21,891 nt of DNA from Saccoglossus kowalevskii (lineage: Eukaryota > Hemichordata > Enteropneusta > Harrimaniidae), in the NCBI RefSeq assembly GCF_000003605.2, contig NW_003113468.1, forward strand, positions 36,451 to 58,341. The letters are read 5' to 3'. The translations under genes were made by a program, and so were the position numbers. Position 1 is the stretch's first letter, and each line of letters opens with the position of its first letter. Below the pieces are notes generated by a model. That model saw only the letters and a program-made list of their open reading frames with translations, searched no databases and had not been told where the DNA came from. Shown here in pieces: positions 1 to 10,857 of this stretch.

Positions 1-140
1 TCACGAGTTCAGCCACCAGTACTTTTTTTTGAAACTCACTTTTGCAAATAATCAAACTACACATTAAAGTTGTAAACATTTCACTATTCTCTGTCCAAAG
101 AGTCAGTAATGTTGATTCACTCACTGTAACTGTCTCAGTA
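1..140. other. unassigned AT-rich flank
   Basis: No feature was recognised before the first dispersed repeat copy. Confidence 0.5.
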
Positions 141-537
141 TTAATTATTATTATACATCTGTCACGTAACACTGTAAGGTACAGCGTGCCGTAATTTTGT
201 GGTATTTTATGGGGCATTTTCATCCTACCATATTAGGAAATGCGAATTTCCAAATATGGAATGATTATGTGCGTAAACATCCTATAATAATAAAAACAAA
301 CATGGCTGCCACCAGAGTTTGACTAGACTACACACAAAGAAGTTTGCTGATTCTGTTCTAAACATTTTAGATTTCGGCATTCCCATGGTGTATTCCTTGG
401 AAGGAAAAGATGTATAATAATAAGAAGGTTATTACAAGAACACCTTAAAGTATGCACAAAGACAGTACAGCTGTCGTATCAGCCGACGTGCAGCGGGGGT
501 CGATGCGCGGCGTACTGTCTGAGTGCATACTTAAAGG
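141..537 (+). repeat. dispersed repeat, copy 1, ending in a long hairpin
   Basis: Homologous to 20081-20410 over about 141-468. Beyond that, copy 1 carries an inverted arm: 443-468 pairs with 512-537 (26 bp, about three mismatches) around a 43-base GC- and CpG-rich loop. The left start is where visible similarity between copies begins; the true ends of the element are unknown. Confidence 0.88.
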
Positions 538-1264
538 TATTATTTACTAGCAAAATTTACAAAACATTAATAACTTTGGCATTTTTATTAAGTCAGTTGA
601 ACTCACGCCAGAATCAGTGCCAGAAATGAGTGGTTATCCAAAAAAATGTATTTATTATTTTACTAGAGATGATACCACAACAAAAACGACAGAAAGTTGC
701 TACGGTTACTAAAATTAATATTGTACACTTTACAAAACTTATGATTTGAAGCATGGCATTTTGAAATTTATGTTTATATTCAAAACGTAACTTATTATAT
801 ATTTTTGTTGTACACATTCAGCTTCCTTATTCGCCTCATTTGCATTAAAAAAAAAGCTATCAAAGTTAATGAGCTGCTTGCTTTAACGCAATGCTAATGT
901 GCATTAACACAGAGTTGGCATAACATGATGTCAACGCAGTGTTAACATGTGTTAGGCAAGTTATGAGCATACTGTATGTGATAAACTGAAATCTGGATGT
1001 TGTTCTAGATACCATATTTGCTCTATCCATGCTTTGACCAATCACCAACAATCATGGTCCATGTGATAACACATTGTACATGGACACACAGACAATTAAA
1101 TTCACATGATCAATCATGGTAATTGGTATATAATACATGAAGACTATCAAGTAGCCAGTTTATATGCAAAACTCCATGATACACCCCCCCCCCCTCCACC
1201 CACCCACTTCAATCAATGTTCATATCATAAAACCCACTACTGCAAGAAGAAGAGTTAGAGTTTT
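538..1264. other. AT-rich, no gene seen
   Basis: Both strands have only short chance frames (for example minus-strand 67- and 61-codon frames at 614-817 and 866-1051 with low-complexity, AT-driven composition). A C-rich run (CCCCCCCCCC then CACCCACCC) lies at about 1183-1207. No splice-bounded coding segment was recognised. Confidence 0.5.
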
Positions 1265-1283
1265 CTGGTTGCTAAGCAACCAG
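1265..1283. promoter_or_regulatory. RFX-type X-box palindrome
   Basis: A 19-base near-perfect palindrome, CTGGTTGCTAAGCAACCAG, has two 9-base arms around one central A. The inner GTTGCT-A-AGCAAC fits the RFX dimer consensus (two RGYAAC half-sites facing each other). No promoter or gene start was recognised beside it, so its role is unknown. Confidence 0.45.
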
Positions 1284-1395
1284 GCATGTGATAGTGTCTA
1301 TTTCTGTAAGCTAGGCGGGACGTTACCCCCACTATGCTGCTACTAAGACCTGCACTAGTTTTGTTCTAAATATGTCCCACATTTACAATGCAACA

Positions 1396-1974
1396 TTTAT
1401 TTAGAAACTTAAAAATGGTTGTAAACAAAATTGACTGTCCCAAAACAAACCTACCCAAACTTAACAGCAAACTTAATTACCAAAATAATTTTTAACTTGA
1501 CTGGAGAAAATGTGCACCACATTACCAGATAAAAACAGAAATGGTATCTGCCTGTAATGTGTTTAAAAGAAAAACATTTTTCACTTCTTCACAAGTCGAT
1601 GTGAAAAACCTCTGTAAACCGAACACATTTTCATTGACAAGTTCAATGTCACTACTTAATATGATAATACCCACGTGCAAGACCAACTGTGATGTAAACT
1701 TTTGGTCTACTATGAAGATTTAATCTGAATTCTCAAGACTTGCCATACACCACACATGTAAGGTCAGAGGTCAATGGAAACTTACTGGCCAATCAAAGGC
1801 AAGTAAAAGAACATCCTTATCCCTACATTGAAAACAGTTGCCACCTTAGCAGTATTTTCAGTTGCATCAGCTAAGAACTTGGTATATTGATGTCTTTCTC
1901 ATGGCAGAGCAGAATATGATGAAAAAATTGACCCTTCTTACATTTTGTATAACAAAATGGATGCCACATATTGA
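1396..1974 (-). other. weak candidate: three splice-bounded minus-strand frames with AATAAA
   Basis: Three frames with good splice signals join in phase: 1974-1942 (33 bases, acceptor TTCTTCACAG, donor GTAAGA), 1870-1786 (85 bases, acceptor TTCTTAG, donor GTAAGT) and 1551-1473 (acceptor ACATTACAG, ending in TAA). AATAAA follows at 1396-1401. The middle exon would read DATENTAKVATVFNVG and onward into a hydrophobic stretch. I recognise no family. Short frames with chance splice sites are common in AT-rich DNA, and this chain competes with the one ending at 2459, so it is only a hypothesis. Confidence 0.13.
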
Positions 1975-2023
1975 CTGTGAAGAACAAGAACATTACAAGA
2001 AGGTCAAATCACAAAACAGAGAA

Positions 2024-2071
2024 TATGATGATATATTGTACTACAATATATGATGATATATTGTACTACAA
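2024..2071. repeat. 25-bp tandem duplication with palindromic core
   Basis: TATGATGATATATTGTACTA occurs twice, at 2024 and 2049. Each copy forms half of a near-palindrome, ATATATTGTA/TACAATATAT, centred near 2041. It is a local duplication with hairpin potential. Confidence 0.85.
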
Positions 2072-2360
2072 ACCGCTGTATTTTCACTGCAAGATATTGC
2101 GCTGATTGCCCCTACCTAAGCAAAATATTTACATTGTTACAAAATTTAGCAAATTTCAACAAAATTATCATGGATGAAATAAGTGATTCACAGTACACAA
2201 AAGTATAATTCAATGTTTCCCTTCAATGCAACAATTTTTCTAGCCAAATGACCAATTTTTCTTTATTTTGTGAAGGGTCACAAAAGTTGACTTTGGCATT
2301 CAGAAGGTTAACACATAAGTACTTGTATGTGTTACAAATATCTTAAATAGGAAAATGGGC

Positions 2361-3708
2361 TTTATTAGGCCATCTTGAAAAATGAGCTCCCCTTCAAATT
2401 TTAGACAACCACCCACATTCTTAACCAATCACCAATACATCTTGGCAATCAGTGACATTCAGAAAAATATTTGTTTACAATTTTTTAGATCTTTTATAAA
2501 TGGTTTTGCAATTACCCACCACCAAACAAATATACTTAGTTGACTTTGCATGATGGATGGCAGAACCACAGCATACAAAAATTGAGGGCCACTTTCAACA
2601 AATCTAAAAACACATAATAATTTTGTTTACTTTGTATGTGTAATATATGTTTGCATTTAAGTTTCATAATTTTATTGGCTGTACACTAATTCATTAAATA
2701 TTAGTAACAGGATTTATTTTAAAACATGGACAAAAGAAAACATTTTTTAATGATAACATAATGATAACATTTGAAGATTTTTGAATATTTGAGGTAGCCA
2801 ATTATAAATATTGTTGGCTGTTGCTAAATTTGCTTTGTTGTAAATACTGTATTTACATTACAGCCTTTATAGCAAGTTAGCATACTTTCTAAATAATTTG
2901 CTAACTACTTTGGTTTTGAATGGAGCAGATGACCTAACATTTGAATATTACCCTAAATTGTCTCACCATTAAATGTAGTCATCTCTAAAAACAATATTTT
3001 AAAAACAAGTTTGAGGTTTTACAAGACTGCAGAAATGTCAAAACCAAAGCTGAAAAGTTTGCTAACTTGGTGCCCCAATACTGCTGAGACTTGCTTCAAA
3101 TAATGTGCAATTGAAAGTGATCTCCTAATAGCGCCACCAACCTCTATACATATTATTGTAAACACCCTTATGAAGTCATCTGCTAATTTGTCATTTTTTG
3201 CTGTTTATCTATTTTCAAATTGATGAACCCCTTACAGTAACATTTGTGCAAAATGTTTACTTGAAACATATCTTATCCAGTATTCTGTGTTTTTCAACAT
3301 AAATCACATCTTTTTGGCCTCATCCTTCAAAGGTAGAAAACTGAATATTATTTACAAATCTGCATCAATTTACTGTGATGTTGACCTTCAGTAATACCTG
3401 TGATTCTCAGAAGCCTCATTTCGACCATGTCCTGGATGTATTTACTTACTTGGCACCCTTGGCATACATCAACTCCAAACAAGAAAACAACAGATAAGTG
3501 AAAAGAAAACTAAAAGTCAGTTGACAGTGCCAAAAAAGAGCCACAGAATAACAGCCATCTGTCGACTGTGCTGTTCACTACATTCACATGATTTCACACA
3601 CAGATATTGAGACATATATTACAGAAATGCACACTAAATACAGCTGTTTAGACATAGTTATCAAATTATTGAATGATTGAACTGGTGTTTTTATCATAGT
3701 CGCAACTA
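2361..3708 (-). other. weak candidate: 3' end of an unidentified minus-strand gene
   Basis: Three frames join in phase: 3708-3623 (86 bases, acceptor TATAATTACAG, reading MIKTPVQSFNNLITMSKQ), 3472-3450 (23 bases, long purine-rich complement of a pyrimidine tract before the acceptor, donor GTAAGTAAAT) and 2603-2459 (acceptor TGTTTTTAG, reading FVESGPQFLYAVVLPSIMQ, ending in TGA). AATAAA lies at 2361-2366, about 95 bases past the stop. The protein piece would be partly hydrophobic. No family was recognised. The splice signals and poly(A) are seen; the gene is inferred and may be chance. Confidence 0.17.
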
Positions 3709-4632
3709 CTGTAATTATATTTAAAAAACCCACTATCAAGTTCAAGTGAATGTTGTCCAGTTTGTGAGTGTCTATGTCAATGGCTACAATTAAAGACATG
3801 CTAAACAGTTCAATTTTAGATCATACCATTTACAATATTTTCAAGATTTGAGACTTAATTATAAATTAGCCATTCAAGAATTGTTCAAAAAGGAGATTGA
3901 TGTAAACACACTTTATTTGAACAGAACAATTTCTGTATTCAGCAAAAAACGTTTGTAGACATAAAACAAACTCAGAATAAAAGTAACCATCTGAACCAAA
4001 CTAACTGCATCCTTCAAAAATAAAGTCTTGGGATACTGCGAGAAAAAACGTCATGGCCAAAAACAATCAATTTTCACCCAAACTTTTTAAATTTTTCCGG
4101 CTTTTAGTTATTTTTTTTAGAGACTCCAGGGTAAATAAAATTTGGGATGTAAATCACTTTAGTGACGAAAAATCTGTGATAATAGTCAAAGAAGAATTGC
4201 ATTTTTCAAAAAGATATTTTATATAAAAGAGTATATAATTACATACCAAAGATATCAATGTATGTAGATTTAAATGTTGGTAGATGTACCATGTTTATTT
4301 CTGAATTTTCTGAATTAAAGAAACAAGTTTCATTACTATGCATTTTTTTGTGCCAATTTTAAGTCCAAGTGTGATGGGTAATTTGCATATGAACAAAGTG
4401 ATTATTTTTTAATAATTGACGTCTCTATTCTTTTGTTTCCTTTATATTTATTCATGAAGCTAAAAAGCCCTGAGAATAAATATTTATTATTCTTCATAGT
4501 TCACATGTTATGCAGCCCCCATAAATGTAAATGTGTTATGATGAAAATGGCCACCAGTCAGCCATCATGCATATAAAGCACAAGAATGTGCTATGAAGAG
4601 GACAGAAGTTGTAACAAAAGTATTGGGGCGTG
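3709..4632. other. AT-rich, CpG-poor, no gene seen
   Basis: No convincing exon on either strand. A short GCCACCAGTCAGCCATCATG inverted motif near 4551-4570 resembles the ATGGCCACCAG blocks in the tandem repeat at 18300-18870 and is probably a fragment of that repeat type. Confidence 0.5.
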
Positions 4633-4811
4633 TACTACAGTAAAATTTGTATTAGAAGCTGCGGCTTCTATTAAAATGGTACAATACAACACAGGGGATG
4701 CGGCTTCTATTAGGCTAGGCTTCTATCTCCACAAATAAGAAATGATGAATTTTTGGTTCTCAAATATTTAAAATGATGGATGCTGCTTCTAATACAGATT
4801 TTATGGTAGTA
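4633..4811. mobile_element. MITE-like element, 179 bp, 27-bp terminal inverted repeats
   Basis: The left end 4633-4659 (TACTACAGTAAAAT...) and right end 4785-4811 (...ATTTTATGGTAGTA) are inverted repeats with 24 of 27 matching bases, each ending in TA. This fits a Tc1/mariner-type TA target duplication. Inside, GCGGCTTCTATTA occurs twice and related GGCTTCTAT/GCTTCTAATA motifs recur, so the interior is built from the same word as the ends. No transposase is encoded; it would be mobilised in trans. Confidence 0.85.
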
Positions 4812-5629
4812 TCCATTTTTGTGACTACATCATGTTAAAATAAATATAAACTATTTGATTTTTTTTTAAACCAATTTAGAAAAATGTTTGAAATTTATTG
4901 TCAGTAACAAGTCATTATAAAATCGTTTGCATGTTTGTGTGTATACATCTAGGCAAGTGCTGATAGGCCATAATCCTATACGAGGCAATTCAGTTATTTC
5001 TCTTAACACTCAAAAAATAATGGGTTCAATAAACAGCCAGGTCATTTATTCAAATAGTTCTAATTATTTTTGTTTTAGCATTGAAAATTGTGGATATCAT
5101 GTGTTATTAAGACAGCTGGACGATGACCCACATCTGACTACAACAGTTCAGAAAAACTGTAGATTGCTTTATTTCCACCAAAATTGATTTTTCTTGACTG
5201 AAAAGTTTAAATAATCAACAAAATTAAGATAATGAGTATATGACATAACACCAGACAATATCATTACAAGAATCTATTATTACTCATAATTTTTGTTTCC
5301 ATAGAGACTACATATTTGCTTAACATTCTAAATGACATAATTTTTCCCGCTAAAATTTTGCACAATTTTGGGCCACTTGAACTTCATTTTTCATTGGAAA
5401 AAACAGTCCTGATGACAAATTTTAAAATAAATATGTTTTATTCTGTGACAAAAGTTTACTTTGTACTTAACACAAAGGCAGATATGTCATCTATTTTGAA
5501 TGAAAGAAATGATGATGAGATGACGATTGTTAACGCCATGCGGCAGTGCCATGTATGGTTACATTCAAGTTTGAAAAATTGGTCAAGCATGTGACTACAG
5601 ACAGAAGTACAGGGATTCTTTTAAACAAG
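4812..5629. other. AT-rich, no gene proven
   Basis: Contains plus-strand frames of 86 codons (4927-5187) and 92 codons (5316-5594). The first has a plausible acceptor TTTTTGTTTTAG at about 5079 and reads IENCGYHVLLRQLDDDPHL, but no matching donor or family was recognised. Both are treated as probable chance. Confidence 0.4.
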
Positions 5630-5830
5630 GGAACAGGGGCGCAGCGTCCTCACGCCAAGGCCATGCGCCCCCCTACCCTGGGGTGCACATGTGGCCACAG
5701 TCTGATAGTAATTTTGGCCCCAATGTAGCCATAGAATGCTCCATTTTAACCTAGAATTATCAAAAACTCCACACCCTAGTAGGGAGAACCCTATCTCCCC
5801 CATTTGGTGGCGCCGCTGACTTACAGCGCT
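5630..5830. repeat. GC-rich island with 8-bp-arm hairpin, probable repeat fragment
   Basis: This patch is clearly richer in G, C and CpG than its surroundings. GGGGCGCA at 5636-5643 pairs with TGCGCCCC at 5664-5671 across a 20-base loop. The minus strand reads GCGCCACCAAATGGGGGAGA near the right edge. Frames of about 60 codons exist on both strands but look like shadows of base composition. An inserted repeat is the simplest reading. Confidence 0.4.
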
Positions 5831-5903
5831 CTCCCTCTTGCAGTTTTTTTCTAGAAAAACACAGGAAGTATGTATGTTTCAGTAGCAATACAGAACAGTA
5901 GTA

Positions 5904-5916
5904 GTAACCTAGCAAC
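5904..5916. promoter_or_regulatory. RFX-type X-box motif
   Basis: GTAACC-T-AGCAAC fits the RFX consensus of two opposed half-sites with a one-base spacer. It is isolated from any recognised promoter. Confidence 0.35.
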
Positions 5917-8909
5917 TAATAGGTGCCAAAACGGGATTGTCAAATAAAGTATTTATTAGCCATGAATGAAGAATCATGATTGCATAATTGTTTATATTTA
6001 AGTTTGGTGAAGTTCTAATCAACATTGACCATGTGGCACTGATAAATAAAATCTTACCTTCGGTTGAACAAGAAGAAGTGATTGACTTTAACGCCAGGGG
6101 TCAAAACTACTGACCAAAATACTTTCACCAATAACAATGATGTATTTTCATTTTCAAGTATGAGAAAAAATGGATATGTAAGTAATCCCAAATATATTGA
6201 AGAGGCCACCAGTATTAACTGTACACGTGTATATTTGTTGTTTTTTACTGCAAAAATAACCATGAAATGAGCCAGTATTTTATTCAAAGTAGGTGACAGT
6301 TTTGAGCGGCTACTGACCGATTTCTACATCATACAAATGTAATACACTTGTCATTGAACAGTCCTGGTTGATGACATCTGCACAGCACATTACATTCCCA
6401 TAATGCCAAAGAAAAATAGTCACAGAAAGTCACAGCTCATGTACTCCCAAACACACAATATACAATGTATGGTTTCCATGGCAAAATGCTCTATATGTAT
6501 TGATGGCAGTTCTATTTGCAAATAACCAAAATCAAGAAAGGGCAATGCCACATTGAATACCACATGGGAAAAAAAGTATTTTTAAAAAGGAATTAACTGA
6601 ACCATGGAGAAAGCTGATGTTAAAGTCAAAAAAGTTTTTACCAGGAATACTATTATCTGTAAGGCTGTAAACGCTGTGTTATTTGTATTATTTAACGACT
6701 TTACACTAGACTTTGTGACATGTTACTGTGATGCTAGTGAGCATTGGATGTATAAAGTTTGCTCCGAGTTAATTATTGCTTTGGTAACCGGAATAAATTC
6801 ATGCTGTATTATCTGCTTGACCTTTAACCTCTACTGCATCTCCCACAATGCATTACACTGACATATAAACCCAGACTGTATTGATATTGTCCATATTGGT
6901 ATCAGACGACAGGCAGGATGGCAAAAATAAAGTGGGTCAAAATCTAGCAATATTATCAATCAAAAAGTGATAAAACTAGGACAGTTTTTGGTAGCAGAAA
7001 CCACACATTGTGGATTTCCTAATTTCTTATTTTTTAAATTACTATTTCTATGATCACAGTTAATTTCATGTGAACATTTTTAACCATCCTTCGCAATGTC
7101 ATATTTTACTAAAAAAAGCTGACAGAACATATTAGTTTTAAAAAAATCATTTGAAAAAACACACATGCACACACAAAATAACCAAATCAAAGTTCTGGTG
7201 ATTAACTACCCTTTAATGAAATAACAACTCTTCTACTCCTTATATATGTGGTCATCACAATTAGACAATGTGATTTTCACTGAGATGATTGTGACCGCCA
7301 AATTTCAAGGAAAGAAAATCCCATCAAATCTTTGCCACAAATAAAATATTATATGATAATCAGTGTTGAATTGGAGAATGTTAGTTTGCAGCGAGATGAC
7401 TGGGGCAATACCACATGTCTGCAACTAACCTTACTGTCATGACCTTATCAAGATAACACCACAGATTGTACATGAAGACAGAAACATGACTGGCTACATC
7501 TGACCACAGTCTGATTACGACAACATTTATTTTTGTATGGGCATACCCAACAAGCAGATTCTTCTGTAACATCACTTACCTAGTTTTACATTCATACAAA
7601 AAAAAGTTTTAATATTGTTTATTTCAATGACTATAAAATACTAGAAAGGATGTATAACATAGAGTGCATATTTGTCCACCAATGAACTGCTAATATATGC
7701 TTATAATGTAGACCAAATTTTTTTACACAATGACATTAGGCAAACTAATTGTCAAAAGGAAACTCTTAAACATTTGGAAAGCCTATCTTGAAAACAAATT
7801 AAAGATATCCTTATCAGCATGATTTGCAGGCCATCATAGCCATACACTGATATCAACCCCACTTCCGAATCAAGTCTCATTCAATGGTAATCAGACAGTG
7901 ACAAACGACACCAAAGTACAAGGTACCCCTCAACAACCAATCAACTGTCTTTAGCTAAACAACTTCATGACACACCTCTACTAACCAAATTTCAATCTTA
8001 AAAGCAGCCATGCTTTATCTATTAGGCCTGCAGACACAAGAATGGAAAGTTCCTGCAGCAGGAAACCATAAAACAGTTATGTTTATCAAACCTGTGCACT
8101 CTGTACATGTGAGTCAAATAAATAAACATTATTCAAAGTAGAAACTTTGCTCAAAGTAAATACTGAACACCAGGGTGTCCCCAATTTCAAGTAGTTAGTC
8201 AAAGAGCAATCCAAAGCCAAAACAACTTTACATTTTTTTAAATTTTAATACAGGCAATGTTTGTCATAAATATACAAAAACTAAACTTCTTTCCAGTTGT
8301 ATACTTAAAACCGTCACTGTCAGATTTAGTGAAGAATTAAACTTGGCAGTGCAAAAAAAACAGTGGCAGTGCAGTGATGGACACTGTGCTAGTCTGAGGT
8401 ACCAGACCAGCAAATTTTCATGGCCTCTACTTAAAAATAAATTAAAAACTTTTTTTGTACAAAATTTAAAATGTGCCTCTATAAAGCGAAGTAAAACAAT
8501 GATTGGTTAAACTTGAACAGGTGAATATTAAAATAAGTTACGATTCCATAAAAATTCTGGTCATTACAAGTTTGAACCTAACCTTGACTACTTTCAATCC
8601 ATGTACTGATATTATAAGATCACTGATGTAAACAGAGTTATGATTCTCATCACAGATGTCTATGTCTATACCGTTCCATGTTATGAACAGTGTCACATAT
8701 CAAAAGATGAAAAAAACAAAATTATATATTATGAATGTGGGCTATATCATCATTTGTTATATTCATATAGTGTACATATGATTACCAATAGTGATTTGTG
8801 TAGACTTTAGTGAGAAAAAGAGAGATATGCCAAAGGTAGTAAAGTACAGCCAATATAGAAATAGATATTTAAATATTTTCCATACTCCTTTGTTTTTTGG
8901 ACAAGTGAA
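5917..8909. other. AT-rich, CpG-poor stretch, only weak exon candidates
   Basis: No recognised gene. The best splice-like signals are on the minus strand. A frame ending LTPGVKVNHFFLFNR sits before a good GTAAGA donor at about 6054. A frame at about 7575-7430 is open in two registers, one of them cysteine-rich. A frame near 8050 follows a TTTCCTGCTGCAG acceptor. None matches a family I know, and their phases do not build a convincing protein. If a minus-strand gene crosses here, this is mostly intron. Confidence 0.35.
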
Positions 8910-9120
8910 TACTGTAAAATGACTAATTTTCACTGGGTTTAAATTTCACTGATTTACCATTTCAGGCATATTCAGTGGGTTTTAAATTCACGGTTTCGTC
9001 ATTTAGATAATGTGTTCTATGCTAAATTTTACATATTCACTGTGTTTTAATTTAGCGCATTTTCCAGTCAGCGAAATAAGCTAAATTAAAACCCAGTAAA
9101 TAATTACCCCCTTTACAGTA
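8910..9120. mobile_element. MITE-like element, 211 bp, TACTGTAAA termini
   Basis: The ends are TACTGTAAA at 8910-8918 and TTTACAGTA at 9112-9120. Similarity between the inverted ends continues inward to an ACTGGGTTT/AAACCCAGT block about 25-35 bases in. GAA and TTC immediately outside extend the symmetry. The interior repeats a word like TTCACTGGGTTTTAAATT at least three times. TA at the tips suggests a TA-targeting family. No open reading frame is present. Confidence 0.82.
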
Positions 9121-10796
9121 TTCAGATTCTAGCATTCAGTTACAAACCTAATCTAGCAGTGTCCAGCTTTCAAAATGATGAGTGGGATTATAGAATCAGG
9201 TTTCAGACAGTTTCTGTTTCCCATCAACTTTCAAAAGTTGCCCACTATGCATTTTCAGAGCAAAAGCCAATTGAAATCCAAAACTTATTAGCAGACCGAA
9301 TTAGCATATTACTGAATGGGGTACCAATACATGCATACCATTACAGCATAAATTACGATGAATACTTCTAGTAACAATATCCCTGACTTTACCCCAGTGG
9401 TTGGCTTAAATTGTATTCAATGTGACAAGTCAGAGGTAGCAATACCATCAATCGGCCCACAAATGAATTTCTAGCACAAAATACGAGAAAAAACCACCCA
9501 AAAGTTTTCGAGTTTTAGTAATTTTTTAGAAAATATTTGTTTTAAAGTTTTCTTTTTTTTAATTAATGTACTGTCAACATATTGGAAAAGACATACATGA
9601 AAGAACAATATTATCACTCAAGCATTTTCAGGGAGGTCAGCCTAGTTGGCTAAATGATGGACACAGCATGACCCAAATATTTCAGTTGCCCTTTGACCAT
9701 AATGGTTTCCTTGCCCCCAGAGCTTTGGTAAACGACTCAGTTCCTATAAATATGTCCAAACAAATATATGGGATCATACAAAAATAGAGAGAAATTGTGG
9801 CGATATTGATGTAATAATTTGTATTTTTCCTGTTGAGGAAAAACAGGTGTGTTCTAACTTAACGTGATTAATTAACATGATGGTGTTAATAGCAATAGGG
9901 ATTTGGTGGGGTATGAATAATGACATGCAGATACAAAATACATCACACCTGTAAAAGTCCACCTAACACGTCTCCAAAGAGAATAAATAATCAACTATGT
10001 AGAGTGGATTTACAGGGGGGAGAGTGATTTTATTTCACTTTTAACGTTATTGAGTAACTGGGCAAAAGACACTGGCTGTCATCAATACAAGCAGATATCC
10101 TGCGTGGGTATCACATTGTACACAAACTCTTTCAAACAGTCTACCACAAGGTAGAAAGTGCGTTTTTTTAAGGACAGTCGAGCAGATACATCCCCCAATT
10201 ATTTATTTACCAAGGTCTCTGATTCCAGAAAACCTTACTACCTCAGGCTCACCTTACTTTTAGATGAAGGTGTATCCAGTTTTTTCTTATCTTGAAGACA
10301 TTAGCCAAGAGCAGAACTTAACCTTCAAGTGTTCACACAGCAGCTAATTTAACATCAAAACATCCCTTCCACTGATTTAAGTTGTGAGACAAAATCTGAC
10401 TGTGAAAATCAATAGTTTTTGCATTTTCAGTCATGTTAAAGCATAGACAGGTTATAAAACTTTTGTTAAATGTTAGGCAAAAATCATTTAAAAAAAAATT
10501 TAATTTGATTACCCCACGTAGATATAAAACTAAAAAAAAAAAAATCTACATATGGTAGGTATGGAATAAAACAAGCAACTTAGACATCAACAATTATAAG
10601 TATTCTATTCACACATCATCATGATAGCCAACCAAATCAGTTGAACAACCAGAAGCTAACCATCACAGGAGACTTTGAACATTTTAAAATAAATTGATAA
10701 AGATCAATTGTAGATGAAGGTTCATTGACCACTCAGGCTAAAAGAAAATAAAGAAAAGAATCACCTCTATGAGAGATCATTTTCAGTATACTATTC
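9121..10796. other. AT-rich, no gene proven
   Basis: Plus-strand frames at 9159-9371 and 9566-9787 have more balanced composition than most here. Part of the second (9630-9730, reading GGQPSWLNDGHSMTQIF) has an acceptor-like ATTTTCAG and a GTAAAC donor, but I recognise no protein. The remainder is poly(A)/poly(T)-rich intergenic or intronic sequence. Confidence 0.4.
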
Positions 10797-10857
10797 TGTG
10801 TGTGTGTGTGTGTGTGCGTGTGCGTGTGCGTGTGCGTGTGTGTGTGTGTGCGCGCAC
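10797..10857. repeat. (TG)n/(TGTGCG)n microsatellite, alternating purine-pyrimidine
   Basis: An uninterrupted 61-base alternation of pyrimidine and purine: a TG run, four TGTGCG-type units, another TG run, then CGCGCAC. This is a classic potential Z-DNA tract. The plus and minus frames read through it are low-complexity translations, not genes. Confidence 0.95.

Noticed and set aside
5621-5803. Overlapping 60-codon frames on both strands in the GC-rich island
   Set aside because: Both are open because of GC content; the hairpin and repeat-like composition explain the region better.
6604-6861. 85-codon plus frame
   Set aside because: No family, no splice or poly(A) context; composition matches the background.
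7381-7575. Minus-strand frame with a cysteine-rich alternative register
   Set aside because: Cysteine spacing looked toxin-like or knottin-like, but there is no signal peptide, splice context or recognised pattern; two overlapping frames are open, which suggests chance.
9566-9787. 73-codon plus frame with a splice-bounded core
   Set aside because: The core looks protein-like, but no partner exon or family was found, and the minus strand is also open over part of it.
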